This document shows, piece after piece, positions 1 through 12,952 of a stretch of DNA of 64,000 nt. Source of the stretch: Mansonella perstans. Taxonomy: Eukaryota; Nematoda; Chromadorea; Rhabditida; Onchocercidae. The notes below the pieces were generated by a model, which was not told the origin of the DNA, did not search any database, and was given only the letters and a program-made list of their open reading frames with translations. Position 1 is the first letter of the stretch. The number at the start of each line of letters is the position of its first letter. A program made the translations under genes and the position numbers. Where the stretch lies: NCBI GenBank assembly GCA_037074765.1, contig JBAMDO010000011.1:1-64000 (forward strand), written 5' to 3'.

Positions 1-1471
1 AGAAATAATTAAAATTATAAAATTTTAAGAGTGAATGAAATGAGAAATGATAAAAGATAACAAAAAAAAAAAAAAAAAAAAGCAAATATTTTTGGCTAAT
101 TGTTTAGATTGTCAAAATTTATCATTTTAGATAATTTTTTGAAATTTTTTTTTTTTTCTCATTGATAATAAGCAACTCTTTGAAGGATAATTAATTTTAT
201 TTAAAAAAGGTTTAATAATATCTTTTTTACTAAAAATATGTCAGATTTTTTTTCTTTGCACACTCATTTTAATTTTCAATCAAATTTAATTTAACATTTT
301 CCTACTTAAGGTTTGCCAATGGTTCATTGCATAATTGCTTACTTTCGACAAACAAACCTGCAAGTTCTATTCCCGTACGTAGCAATTATATATCATTTGA
401 TAAATGGGTGGTGGTGGTACGTTGGCAAATTTGATTCCCAGTGACGATAGCTCTGATCACAGACCTGTTCTGAAAAGATAAGCTGTGTTGATTGATGATA
501 TCTGATCCGAGGGAGGGGTGCCAACAAGAATTATTTGGAGAGAGAGAGAGAGAGAGAGGGAAAAGATAGGTGGTGGATTAATCTAGAGATTCCAGTGGAC
601 AATAATAGTATGGTGATGGTGGTCAGGGGTCAAAGATTTCAAAATGGTCAAGAAAAAAAAAAAGATATGATGTACGAATGATGATCCGTTCGAATAAATT
701 TATGTAAAAAAGTTTTTAAGCGTAAAAAAAAAAAAAAAGTTAAATAGTTTAAAACGTTCACAAATAAAAGTATAGGAAATAGACGATATTGGCAAGATTG
801 GGATTGTTTTTAAAAAAGTTCACAATATAATGAAAGGTTAAAGGTTAATCAATTTTACATTGTATTACAAATAATCCATCTATTACATGGAATCATGTTA
901 GCTTTAATGATTAGGCATATCTGTAATTTTATGCCAATCAGTCTGTCAATATAATTTGTAAGTAATTTAACAATATAGCATCAAATTTGTTTTAAATGAT
1001 AAATAAGAATAAGCAGGATACCAAAATATCCTGAATAGAGCTAGAACATAGTGAAGGAAGAAGAATAATGTATGTGCTATATGATTTAAAAGTAAAGGCA
1101 TTTGAAATATTGCTCAAGTGTTAAAATAATTTAGATTAGCAAATGCAGAACAACACCGTGAAGTGTATACCGAGATATCCTGGAGAGAACAAAGCATACA
1201 ATAAAGCATAACGTGAATATATGTATATGAATGTTTCAAAAAAGAGTACTAAAATGATTTATTATAATTTAGATTACATATGGTAACACGAATTCAATTA
1301 TCCTTCCACTTGACATTATTAATGAGCGGCATCATAAATGTTATTTATTATCCGCGAATTATGTCACATTTTATGATCACAAAAATGAGAGAAAAGATAG
1401 AAAAAGTGACGGGAATTTCTCTAAATCTACCATCGATTATATCAAAAAGTGTCACATATTTTTATTTTTTT
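1..1471. other. Non-coding flank, low complexity
   Basis: No gene is supported here. It holds A and T homopolymers (for example 61-80 and 721-738), a short GA-dinucleotide run near 539-558, and AT-rich filler. On the minus strand an AATAAA signal (plus-strand tttatt, 1461-1466) lies directly after the stop of the neighbouring PRA1-family gene and probably ends its transcript. Confidence 0.6.
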
Positions 1472-2831
1472 TCAATTATCTTCATCATCAGTATCACGAA
1501 ACAAAACATGACGTTTCGTCGAAATTCCCTTATCGGATGTGATTTCATTAACTGTTACGTGTCGATGATCGTTTACCTCTGTTATCATGTATTGATGATC
1601 GCTTTCTTCTGTTATCTCTTCCAGGTTTACTTCCCGTAAAACATGTGATTCATTATTGTTGTAGAGAGAAGCATGGATTAGAATCAATATTATACTAATT
1701 CCTGGAAAAAAATTAACCCTAAAGTGTCTTCTAGGAATAAAAATTAAATTGCATGAACTTATTTAATCACTTAATAGAAAATGAAATATTTATAGATGAT
1801 GAAATTGAATGGGAATTAAATCCGAATGGGAAGAAAGTTTCAAGTAACTATCCAGGCTCTTATTTATTCTTGGAAAAGTACCATTACTAAGTAAGCGCAC
1901 CTGGAAATTTTAAGTTAAACTTTGAGGTTTTTTCGAGTGAACGAAAAAAAAAAATAACAAACCTAATGCGCAATAAAGAATATAACCAACTTCAGCGTAG
2001 ATAAACAATGGTAAAGTTATGAATATTGCCGCAGAATACAAAATCCAAGCAGGGATCTGAAAGATAGGGATGAATTATAGACACTGAATTTTTATCTAGC
2101 CAACTATTTTTGTTAATTGTACAACATATCATTTTACAGAATTGAAAAATTAAAAAGAAAAAATTGCATAATTAAAATTGGAGTAAAATTCATAATTCAA
2201 ACCTCCTCAGTGCCAATTTTGATTGGTCCGTTTTTAGTTTTCCTGTAAATGAAATACACTAATATTCCAAGTAGAATGAAAGATATTAACAGCCAGAATG
2301 ATGTTATTATGGTACATATCTGAAATGATCATTTATTATCATTAAATATTTGCTAATTAAAAAAATGGACATAATGAGGCAAACCATTAAAGTAGCACTG
2401 ATGAAAGCATAATTGGCTGTAAATTTGTTGAAATTTTTCTTCATTCTTGTCACATATCCATCCTTGCCAGATAAAAAGCCGAATTGGGAAAGGCGGAAAA
2501 ATTCATTCCATGGCTATAAATGGAATGAAACGAAACAATAATCGGCAATAAAGTTTCTTAAAAAGTATTGGCGATGAATGACTAAATTTTAATTTCATAA
2601 TTGCACCAGCATCTCAAAGAAACTTTTTTGTCTTTTCCATCCTAATAAGTGGCTAATTTTTAATAACTAATTTATAGATGGATGTTGGATATTAACTGCC
2701 TGTTTTGCCGTCTTGTATTCATATTTAAATTGTACCTTGATAGCGCTACACCATGCTCGAATATCATGAGAAGCCCGGAGATTGGTGGCACATTCCACAT
2801 CTCGAGAAAATTCACTTATATTCTCGTTCAT
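1472..2831 (-). CDS. PRA1 family protein (PRAF2/PRAF3/ARL6IP5-like)
   Basis: Five exons, read from high to low coordinate: 2831-2736, 2513-2385, 2319-2203, 2056-1963, 1701-1472. All joins are GT-AG and in phase, giving 221 residues. PRA1/PRAF proteins are small ER and Golgi membrane proteins that bind prenylated Rab GTPases and affect trafficking. Visible family signs: the PWNEFF motif at the start of exon 2, a basic stretch ending in NKFTANY, four hydrophobic segments arranged as two hairpins (exons 2-3 and 4-5), and an IHASL motif after the last one, as in ARL6IP5. The C-terminal tail of about 60 residues is acidic and predicted cytosolic. The start lies 14 nt after an acceptor-like site. 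The short first exon could have an alternative. Family assignment is firm; the exact paralogue is not. Confidence 0.8.
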
Positions 2832-3380
2832 TATTTTTACAATAGCTGGATAGTGATCAGCTGCTGTTCTAGATCAGCTGTTGTTTTAGCAAGAAAAATT
2901 AACTGAAAAATTACCACGTAATTTTGGATCTCAAACCCATGCCTTCTTCTCTTTTTTTCTTTCTAAAAATAAATAGCAGGCGAAATGCTTCTTTTAACTC
3001 TGTGAAACAAACGAATTTTCATAATTTAAAATTATCAAAGAGTTTTATTTTGATTTTATGAAGAAAAAAGCCCGAAACTTTGCAAATATCATTTCAGTTT
3101 GACATTACGGATTGATTTCAGGCTGACAAAAAGAAATAACCAATTTGAGGATGGCTATTCATTGATTCATATTTTCATCAGTCATCTCAATATTTCCCAA
3201 TCTTTCCCGAGTAAAACTAACAAGGGTAAGAGGATGTAAGAGAAAAAAAATCACAAGGACATCTAAGTTAGTAATCGCAGTATGATACATCAATTTAGGC
3301 ATTTGTAACGTAAGGGAAAACTCACTAATTAGCAATTATATTAAAAATATTTCAACAGCTGTTATTAAGTATATTTAAAA

Positions 3381-3490
3381 TATTTGAAAATTTAATTAAT
3401 TGTTGGTTGCTACAATTAATTATTTGAAAATTTAATTAATTGTTGGTTGCTATAATTTAATTTAATTACTTGTTGGTTGCTATAATTTAA
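3381..3490. repeat. 40-bp tandem repeat, 2.75 copies
   Basis: Two near-identical 40-bp units (3381-3420 and 3421-3460) followed by a partial third copy to about 3490. Each contains the core tgttggttgct. Non-coding, in the gene-free stretch. Confidence 0.85.
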
Positions 3491-4864
3491 AATTTTTCTG
3501 CTTTAATAATTTAAGGTAGAAAAATAATTTGCTTTTAAATATTGTTCTAATTTTAATGAGAGTAGAAAAGAGTTGAGAGGAAGAAGGATTGAGATTTCAA
3601 ATGAATTAAACAATCTTAATGGGATGAAATGTTGAAATTTAAAACAGTAATACGGCCACTAATGCTTCGTTAAAGTGAGCAAGTACGAATGGAACTAATT
3701 TAAAATATTTTTATGAATTTTTTTCCCATAAATTCTTTTATGGTTTCTATACTTTGTGTTCACCAGTTGTTTATTATTAAATATTAATCCACTTGCATAT
3801 ATTTCTTGTTTAACCTTATTATTATACGAAAACTAAAAATTGCACAGTAATCTGAGTGACATACAACAGAATGAAAATAATATTTTTATTAATAAGGCAA
3901 ATAAATTATCAAATTAACGGTACATTTATGAATTCAAATAATATCAACAATTTTCCTCTTTGACAGATTACACGTAATGATTGATTGACCTATTAACATT
4001 AATAAGACCTGTTACCATTGAACAGAAATAGATGATTTATTTGACTTTCGAAAAAATCTAACTTTAAACACAGATCATTACGATGAATGCTGAATGGACA
4101 AAAAAAATCATTTCTCAATTATTCTTTATAGTAAAATCTTTTGCTTAATTAATCCATGAATTATTGATTAATAAAGTCAAATTTTATTTCAAAAATATTT
4201 CTAAAAAAAAATAATAAATTGAATTATAAATGATAAATGATGGAACGGCGAATAAATCAAAATGAATGAAATGTTCAAGGACAAAATAATAAAATTTCAA
4301 TGGAACAGATTGGATAATAGTATTAAATGTGAAAGAAAGGAAGTCCGCTAAAAATGATTTCTGACTACAATTAATTTTTGAAATTATTTGAAATTTTACT
4401 AAATGATGACATTTAAATAAATGATCTGATGCAGTGTAATTATAGCTCAATGAATTAATTAATCATCACTGATTAACTTTTATGATTAAACAAATCAAAC
4501 TAATCTTATTATGTTAGAAATGATACACTTCGAATTAACATCGATTTATATGAAATCAATGATCGTTACCAATCACCACAATACAATAGGCTTCAGATAT
4601 ACAACAGACTTTATTATCACCATTATCATCATTATCATTATCATATGATAAACTAAGTGGAGAATTGACAACTTTCAATTAATAAAGTTTAGTATGACAC
4701 TTTGAAAAAAAAAGATTTCTTGAAAAAAGTCTGTTTTATTTCGCCGCAAAGAAAGGAATTTGTCGTGTTGGAGTTATCGAAACAGCTACCATTCTAATTT
4801 AAATCACACAAATTTCATTAATTCTTCTAATGCAAATGTTATATCTCTCATACTTACTTAAAAT

Positions 4865-4936
4865 TTATTTTTTGTTAGAAAATAGGTTGCACGTAGTTAC
4901 TTATTTTTTGTTAGAAAGTAGGTTACACGTAATTTC
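4865..4936. repeat. 36-bp tandem duplication
   Basis: Two 36-bp copies (4865-4900 and 4901-4936) sharing the core tttttgttagaaa and differing at a few bases. Non-coding. Confidence 0.8.
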
Positions 4937-6966
4937 TTTTATTTGAAATAATTTGAAAAAGTGTAAAATATTTTGTGAGAAAGAGAGAAGCAAGAAGAAT
5001 AGAATTGTTTGAAATGATAAAAGTTAAAAATGACATGGAAGAAATAAATGAATAGTTATTAAAAAGACTATTAATATGGTTTCATTCGATGATAAGTGTA
5101 AAAATATATAAACTTGAAAGAGCAGCAAATTGAAATGAATTAGAACCGGTTTTATTCATATGAAATAAATCAATGAGCAGCCAGCAATAAGAGACAAAGA
5201 TTACTTTTAACTTACAAGTAATCTACTCATTTAAAGTTTATATTTTAAAATAAGGTATTCAATACAACGATTTTTAGAATCCTCTATGATTTCACACTTC
5301 TCTTCATTCTTGACATTCACCTAATCCTAATTGATTTCCAGTTAATTTTTATTAATTTATTTCATTCTATAAAAAAAAAATCCTCATGCCTTCATAGCTA
5401 AATTTCAGAAACCAAGAAAATAAATTTAATTTCACTGAACAATTGAGCCAAAATAGGATTTTTAATTTGATAGTACCTGCAAATCTTTTTTAATACAATC
5501 AGTACAGGATCTTAAGCTTCTGTAGGATCCATATCTCTTTACTATTTTCTACTACACTCAATAATCCTCAATTTCGAATAATTTTTTTTTTTACTTTGGC
5601 GTTGTTTTGTTGGATTGCACATATTTGGGGCCTGGTATTTATTTCTGAACAGCTGTTAATTTAATTCCATTAATTGGCATGTTTTTTTCATTTGTTTCAT
5701 TGTTCAATCTTAGCATTATCAGTATCACGGAAGAACTTTGACCTATCCTTCATTGTAAGTACAAAGTTTTACTTGTACTTCGATACAATATTCCATGAAG
5801 TTTCGATACAAAAATCAATTCAAGCAAATGAATTTTAAAATTTCAACAAAGCAAAATTCATTGTTGAAATTTGAAATTCACTTTCAACAAAACAATCATT
5901 CCTTTTCTTATCACTACTGTTCAGTGTATCCAAGTGTTTTTCATTTATTTCCATTCTTATAAATTATCTTTCATTGGCAAATTCCACTGTTGTACAAATC
6001 TTTTAACGTGGAAAACATTATCATATCCAGTGAAGGAGCGGAACTGAAGCATTTACACTGTCCTTCAGTGATTGCAACACATTGCTATTTGCTATTTTTG
6101 CAAACACCTGCTTTCCTTCTGTTTTAGCTTCAGCCCTTAAATTTATTAATATTCACATTCATACCTCTCCCTCATGTAGAAACTACTCATTGAATCCTCT
6201 TCTCCCAATGATGATTTCACTGAGGGAAGAGAGAGAGAGAGAAAGAAGTTTCAAAAAATTCCAAAATTTTGCTTTGCTTTATCGCAAATGTCTTCTACAA
6301 ACTGAAATCATTGTATTTTACCTTCGAAACTTTCCACCAATTAATTAAATCAATGTCACTTTCGTTGACGAATTATTTAGCAGAAAGAAGCAATTTAAAC
6401 ATAATGCATTACAATTTAAACATAATGCATTAAAGCATTGTAAATTAATTGGAAATTCTATAAAACCGGAAATAAAACCATAATCTATAGCAAATATTTA
6501 GCATAATAATCCACATTTCAACAATTGATGACAAACGATAGCTGATGTCTACTGTTGCAATAGGATCGTTAACCTTCCTTACAGCAATCTCTTCTGAATC
6601 TCCTTCATCATCAGTGATGCACGGACTGGTAGAATTACAGAAAGACAAAAAATAATTCTTTACTAAACAATTTCAAAATTTTTCTTTTAATCTCAACAAA
6701 TATCATTTATTCAGTGTAAATCCGACTATTTCCTCTGTTCATTTTCAACCTGCCATCTTTTCCGCCCTCTGTCCCTTCTATCTATCATATATTCAGTGAA
6801 AGACATCAAGTATGCGAGCCAATGTCCAATTTATCATTAAATTCCAATAAAATTTAAGCATAAATATACATGCAAGGATATATAGGAGGGATTGGCTAAT
6901 CTACTTGTGCTATTGATTATTCAAATAGCAGTAATTTGATAGCAGTGAAGTCTAATGAGGTAGTGT

Positions 6967-7102
6967 AGCTCAAATCAAGTTATATCTCATTTGTTTACTT
7001 GATAGATCTTTTGCTCATATCTGAATATACTAATAGCTCAAGTCAAATTATATCTCATTTGTTTACTTGATAGATCTTTTACTCATATCTGAATATACTA
7101 AT
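6967..7102. repeat. 68-bp tandem duplication
   Basis: Two adjacent 68-bp copies (6967-7034, 7035-7102) with only a few differences, for example tttgctcat against tttactcat. Non-coding; it looks like a recent local duplication. Confidence 0.85.
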
Positions 7103-8978
7103 ACATCCACAAACAAGCATTCTTATATGCAAGCTATATTCAGATGGAAAATGATTGAAGTGTAATAAATTGCAATAATGACCACAAACTAGAAATGGAT
7201 TGTGAGTGCAAAGATGCATTGATTGAAAAATTGTTATTGGCAAAATTAACTGACAAAATATTTGCAAATAAAAAGTTTACGAATTTTGAAGAAATATTAT
7301 TAACAAGAAATGAATATTTTCTCAATTCATTTATGCATTTCCATCACTGAATTTTCATTTCTCTTCCAGTTATTCTATATTTTGGAGAGTTATACTTGTG
7401 GAAATAAATAAACTTATTGATATGTAAAATTTATTTAAACATTGAAAAGTTTTACATCATTGTTAACTGGATAGTTCGAATCCATTTAAATAAATAAAAA
7501 AAAAAAAAAATGTACCAAATCTATCGGATATCCTAATTTGAAAATAGGATCATCATGATATCCTAATCTGAAGAAAGGATCTAACGAATTTATTTTAGGT
7601 TATTCTAAATTTATATTCAAGTAATGTGATTTATTTTTGCTACGCAAAGAAAAAATCTAATTTTTTGAGAGAAAAAAAGGAATGCAACAAGGAGTAGAGA
7701 GTTTTAATTTTGAAATGGCTCAATCCACCATGTAAATGTTGCAGAAATGAAACCCATGCTGGGAAAATAGTCATAGCACATGGGACACCTTTCGTTAAGA
7801 TCAATGAAAACAAGTAAATTAATTAAATTAAAAAGAATCCCAGATATCTAACTTAGTTTTTAACTTTATGTCAATCTTCACATCTCACTTCTATCTTCTA
7901 ACTTGTTTAAATTTTCATAAACAATGCAAAAAAAAAAAAAAAAAAAAAGTTCAATGTAGTCAAACGAATAATAATTTTTGTTCTCAAAAATTTTAATTAA
8001 AATTTTGCCACTAAAATTTCAAAAGGAAGTTGAAAAGTTGATATTCTCCTTTGAAGTGAAGTAGAGAAAAAAATCTCGGAACAGAGCAAATATTTTTGAA
8101 ATTCATTACGAGTTTAATGGTATTGTAAAGCAAATAAAAACTAATAGTGATAGTATTTTGGAAGCGGTAGAACTTAACAGTACAATACTTGATTAGCTAA
8201 TATTTTAAAAATTTGATTTGAACCACAGGCATGGAATTGCAATATGTTTTCTAAGAGCGGTTCTAAGAGCTAAAAATGCAGTATGCTTCTTTAGGGCGCA
8301 TGATTTTGGTTCTTAATTTTCAATTCAATTTAAAATGATTACGAAAGGACTTCATTCTTTGATAATATTTCAGAATCATTTTCACTTTAATTACTGCTCG
8401 CCAGGTACCTCATTGAGTAAGCAATGGAATTTAAATTGCCTAGGAATGAACATAACCTTATTTATTTTTTTGTTTATAAATTACTATTGCATTCTTTCAA
8501 GTTATTTCAATTTTGTAGCAACAAATTTGAATTTGTTAGAACTTTCAGATTTTCCAAAGAAATAAAAATTCCTTGAGCAAAAAAAAAGATACAGCCGTAA
8601 AAAAAAATAACATTAGAAATATTCACTTTAATTAACAAATAGCAATTTGTAAAAAGAAATAAAAAATTATGAATGCAATTGATAAATATACATTCTTTTC
8701 CTTTATTTTTATTCTAACAGTGAACTTTTCGAAATATTTTTTTAAATCATATTTAATGAAACACTTAAAATTGATTAATTAGTACAGCGATAGTAAATTA
8801 GGAAGTGATGTGAAGAGAATATTTTAAAGATGAAGTTTAACATGGAATGAATGGAATGCATTGATGGATATACTAAAAAAAGATTCTTAAACAGAGGAAT
8901 AAACAGACACGGATTAAACTAAACGAAACATTTTCCAAACATTTTTTTTTATCACAAGCAATCTTCATCCAGTGTTTC

Positions 8979-9011
<33 letters not shown>

Positions 9012-9251
9012 CACGGTCATTTTACTAATGCCACCAATTCATTCGTTTATACTACAAATCGAAAGATCAAATAAGAAGTTAATAAAGCTTTCAGAAGAGA
9101 AATATCTGATACTGAGCATTCATGAAGCCTATCTCTCACAGAGAATATAATTAAAAGGATTATGAAATATATAATACCGAAATAATATCATGCAAATTAT
9201 TGTAGCTGAAGGCAAGCAGAATAAGACTTAACAGATCAAGTGTAATCTAAA

Positions 9252-11066
9252 TCACTTTAACTCTAACATATCAAAGAGCGCTTTAAGGGAAGGTGTATAG
9301 TACGTTGGTATCAAGTCCTCGTGTCCCTGTTTCTCGAATTCTTCCACTTTATTCAAATCGTGCACTCCAGTACCTACTAGAACCGATCTCAAATCATTCA
9401 CATGCGCGAATTTTATATCCGTTTCACAATTATCACCAAACATCACCGTCCTTTCGGCCTTGAGATTGAACCTAAAAAGAATTCTCAAAAAACAGGAACA
9501 GTAATTTTCCTACATTTTTGCACATGTATAACCAGGAGTAAATGAAGATAAAATGGTCTAATAATTTCATAAATCATTTAACCCTCTGATTTATTTTTGT
9601 GTTACCAAATCAATATCTAGTTATATTTTCTTATATATTACACAAGTGAAAATCTAAGGCCTCAACGAGCATAATTTGCCGACATACTATTATTGGACAC
9701 CAGAAGTAATGTGATAAACCGACAAGTAACGTGAAATTATGGACTGAATGCAGAATAGTACTGATCTAGCTTTTCATCTTATCGAAATTAATAAATCAGC
9801 AAATATATACTTCTCCTGAATGTATTCGAACATTGTTTTGCTAGGTTTACCAATTATGATTGGTTCTTTACCAGCAGCTGTTTGCACTGCTCTCATATTT
9901 ACACCCGATCCTGGTATAATGACACCTAAAACTAGCACTGTATGAAATTCGCATTCTGAAATTATGAAAATAAAAATATTTCATTTATATTTTGTTAGAC
10001 AATTTTCCAATAGAATTGGAAGCATACAAAAAATAATTTAGCTAAGCCTCTCTCAACTGCTGTTTTGTCGCTGACATATTTAGCAGTTTGGTTAGCAAAT
10101 AAAAAAAAGCCCTACCTGGCACAGGCCCAGGCAGCCTTGGGTCTGGATTGGTAGCATAAAAACGTACTGCTGGCTGATTGATATAGTTTGCAGCCCTCAT
10201 TATTTTAGGGTAACTTAAATGTACATCGAAACTAACTACTACAGCTCTCACTTTTCTAGACGTATCCATTTGTTGTATGGATTCAACGTTGGTATAAGAT
10301 TCGGCAGGATCAGGTCCTATTCCAAAGCTTTTGATTCCTTCTTTTTGTAATTCTTTCTGAAACAAAAAAAACATGTGTAAAAAGCAAAAAACGACGCTCC
10401 AAAAAAAAAAAAAACAATACTTACTTGCAAACCACTTGAGCCAACAATATAAACCGGTAAGTCAGACTTTTCCTTGGCTAATATATGAGCCAAGACTTTA
10501 GCTGGTGATAAAATCCGATCAACAGGTATCATATCAAAACCTATTCGATTACATTTCGTCGCGAAATCATCCAGTGTTTTAGTTGAATTATTTGTTACTA
10601 TGAAGACATTTTTGCCTAAAAAATATTTCATCTTCAATGAATCATCAAAAACTTTACTTTTAAGAACAACATCATCAAAATGTATTTATAGCAAAGATAG
10701 TCTCGCTCTTTTTCGAGAAAAATTCTTGAAAACGTTAATTAACTGCAGTAAATTGCGATATTTCTCATAATATTCAACAGATTCGACAGTAAAGAGATAA
10801 AAAATGAAAAGAAAGATAGAACAGGAATAAACTAAGAAGCATTTTGGAATCTTGAAATTTTTTTCATCATAAATTTGAATTTTTAAAAAAAATAAAGCCA
10901 AAGAAAACGGAAGTAAATACAAACCAGCTGATACAAGGTATTGCAGGAAATCAGCAGAACCTGGTATTGGGGTGTCATGAAGCCAGAGTACACCATCAGC
11001 ATCGAAAAGAAATGAATCGAATGAATTGATCAGTTGTTTACTGTTTACCTGTTGTACCTTTGACAT
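9252..11066 (-). CDS. Phosphoglycolate / 4-nitrophenyl phosphatase, HAD superfamily
   Basis: Five exons: 11066-10925, 10615-10425, 10356-10116, 9925-9811, 9471-9252, all in phase, giving 302 residues, the usual length for the animal PGP family. The enzyme hydrolyses small phosphate esters such as 2-phosphoglycolate or glycerol-3-phosphate in the cytosol. All four HAD motifs are visible: motif I FDADGVLW with the nucleophile Asp, motif II VTNNST, motif III Lys in IIIGKPSKTMF, and motif IV MFGDNCETD. The cap region between motifs II and III (for example RAVVVSFD and YATNPDPRLPGP) is of the NagD/PGP type. Exon 4 is joined at an internal AG before GVIIPGSG; an earlier AG would insert extra residues. 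The gene is divergent from RAD54. C. elegans has several PGPH paralogues and I cannot say which one this matches. Confidence 0.9.
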
Positions 11067-12952
11067 CCCTTTGACAGCAACAACTACGAATTATCATCGA
11101 ATTCCTACGACACCTGGATTATTCACAGCCTGATTTAGATACTGTCCTTTTCTATTATCATTCAGGATAAAAGACAGAGATCACTCATAGTGCGTGTGCG
11201 TGACACACGTTACATATTCGTGCACCTTTTAAATATTGATAAGGCTTGACAGAGAAATACTTTGTCTTTCTAAATTTAAAAAAAAAAGAACAAATATTCT
11301 ATTTAAGAAAATGAAAAATTATTAAAAAGAAAGCGCAAAATGCTCATCAAAATCACAAAACATACCTCTACTTTAAAAAAAAAATTAACTATACTTTAGT
11401 GCTGCATATTATAATTTAGAAGCTGTAACAAGCGAGCATAGTTTTAGAGCGAAATCTTGCAAAATCAATCAATATCGAAAGAATACGGCACATCAAATGG
11501 CCTAATTACATCACTTGGCATTAGTTCAAGTTGAAGCGAGCAGGGTGGGTTTCGTCATCACTGGTCAGTGTAGTGGTCAGCAGGCACGCGAAGCGGTGCG
11601 GCGGCGGAAGTTGGCTTCGATAGTGGGAAGGCTTAGTTGTTAGGATGTATGCGTGCATTTCTAATTTTATATCTTAGATGTAGATAGAGCTTGACGTACG
11701 TGAATAAGTTACGTTATATGATTTATCTTAATGATTATTGTTGATATTACTTTTTAATTTAATCTACTTTACGTGTATGCGTCATTGATGGTAGTTATTG
11801 TTATTGTTGTTATTGTTATTATTGTTATTATACTACATATGAGAAATGTGAGAAGTTTGAGAAAGGAAAAGAAGAGAGATAGATGGAAGAAATTCTTGGA
11901 TTCAGTAGCACCAAGTATGTTCTAAATTTTGGACCAGCTGCTAGTGAAAATTTCTCTATGCATGTCTCTCTCCCTCCCTCTCTCTCTCTCTTTCTCTGTC
12001 TATTTCTCTATTGTGTTACCTTTTTGCGCATTTATGAGATTACCGCAGTTCGTGCCAGGTGGTGCGTGGGGGGATGAGAGGGGGAGTTCTGCCTTTTGTT
12101 TGCAAAAGTGTCTGATGATCACCGCTGCTCTGTGAATGTTGTACAACGTTTGGCCGATAATATTCTGTCCACGTTAAAATATTTCATATTATTTCGCTTA
12201 GATTACTTCTCTTTTCTATGATTATTTATTGTACCTAAACTATATGCCTACATGCCTCTCTCTATCCATCATATAATTCAATAATTTTATTTAGCATTAT
12301 GATGATAACAATCTTTGCATCTAAACATTTCCCATTTAGTGAAAGTCACGTGTAGTCGAGAAAAATTCACAGAAGGATGCAATGTACATTTTTGTATTTT
12401 ACACATACTCACATACATTTTACTTTTTTTTAATATATAAATTGAAATGATGCATGAGAGTGTACGCTTACAATTATATTTTAAATCTTAAAATCAATGC
12501 AAAAATGAACTAATAATTATGCGTAATTTCTGCGTTTTTTTTTTTTTTTTTTTTTTAGCAACTATTTTTACATCAATTTTTTAGCATTATTTTCTTTAAC
12601 GTGTTTTATTTTAAGAAAATGAGAGATGAAGCGAAATTAACGAGATTTTGTTATGGTAGACGAGAAATAATGCAATTATTTCTTCATAAATATTTAAATT
12701 TATTATGCAGAGGAAGTTTGTTTAGATTGTATCAATGATGGCTTATCGATATTACTACTACTCTACTACTACTACTGTTATTTCTATGAATATTTTTACT
12801 GCTAAGCAATGGTTATTTTATTTTCTATTGAATTATATAAACCTTCCAGGATATGATTAATTTTCTTACAATTTTCTACTGTTCCAAAAGATTTGATAAT
12901 TTTGGATCATAATTGACATATGATATGTTTATCATTTATCCCTTTTATCCAG
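11067..12952. promoter_or_regulatory. Shared upstream region between phosphatase gene and RAD54
   Basis: Divergent intergenic or 5' intron DNA. A locally GC-richer patch (about 11521-11640) stands out from the AT-rich surroundings and may be a promoter or untranslated first exon. A CT-rich tract lies at 11967-12010 and a T run at 12538-12556. An ATG followed at once by a donor (ATG at 11788-11790, then gtagtt) would supply the initiator methionine that the first RAD54 exon needs. This is a candidate only. Confidence 0.4.

Larger units (their letters stand above)
2832..9251. other. Long intergenic stretch with short tandem repeats
   Basis: About 6.4 kb without a convincing gene. The open frames are short, lack spliceable partners and follow AT-rich composition. 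It contains tandem repeats (listed separately), a near-duplicate of about 20 bp near 6397-6433, a GA run near 6228-6242, an A20-like tract at 7928-7948 and a long T tract at 8981-9011. A minus-strand frame near 6445-6648 has one acidic, spliceable-looking segment but no partner exon was found. Confidence 0.5.

Noticed and set aside
6445..6648. Minus-strand frame with an acidic segment and a hydrophobic end
   Set aside because: One short segment is spliceable, but no partner exon or family was found in the gene-free stretch.
7455..7490. tRNA-like T-arm (tggat agttcga atcca)
   Set aside because: The loop lacks the standard TTC start, and no A-box, anticodon arm or acceptor stem could be placed around it.
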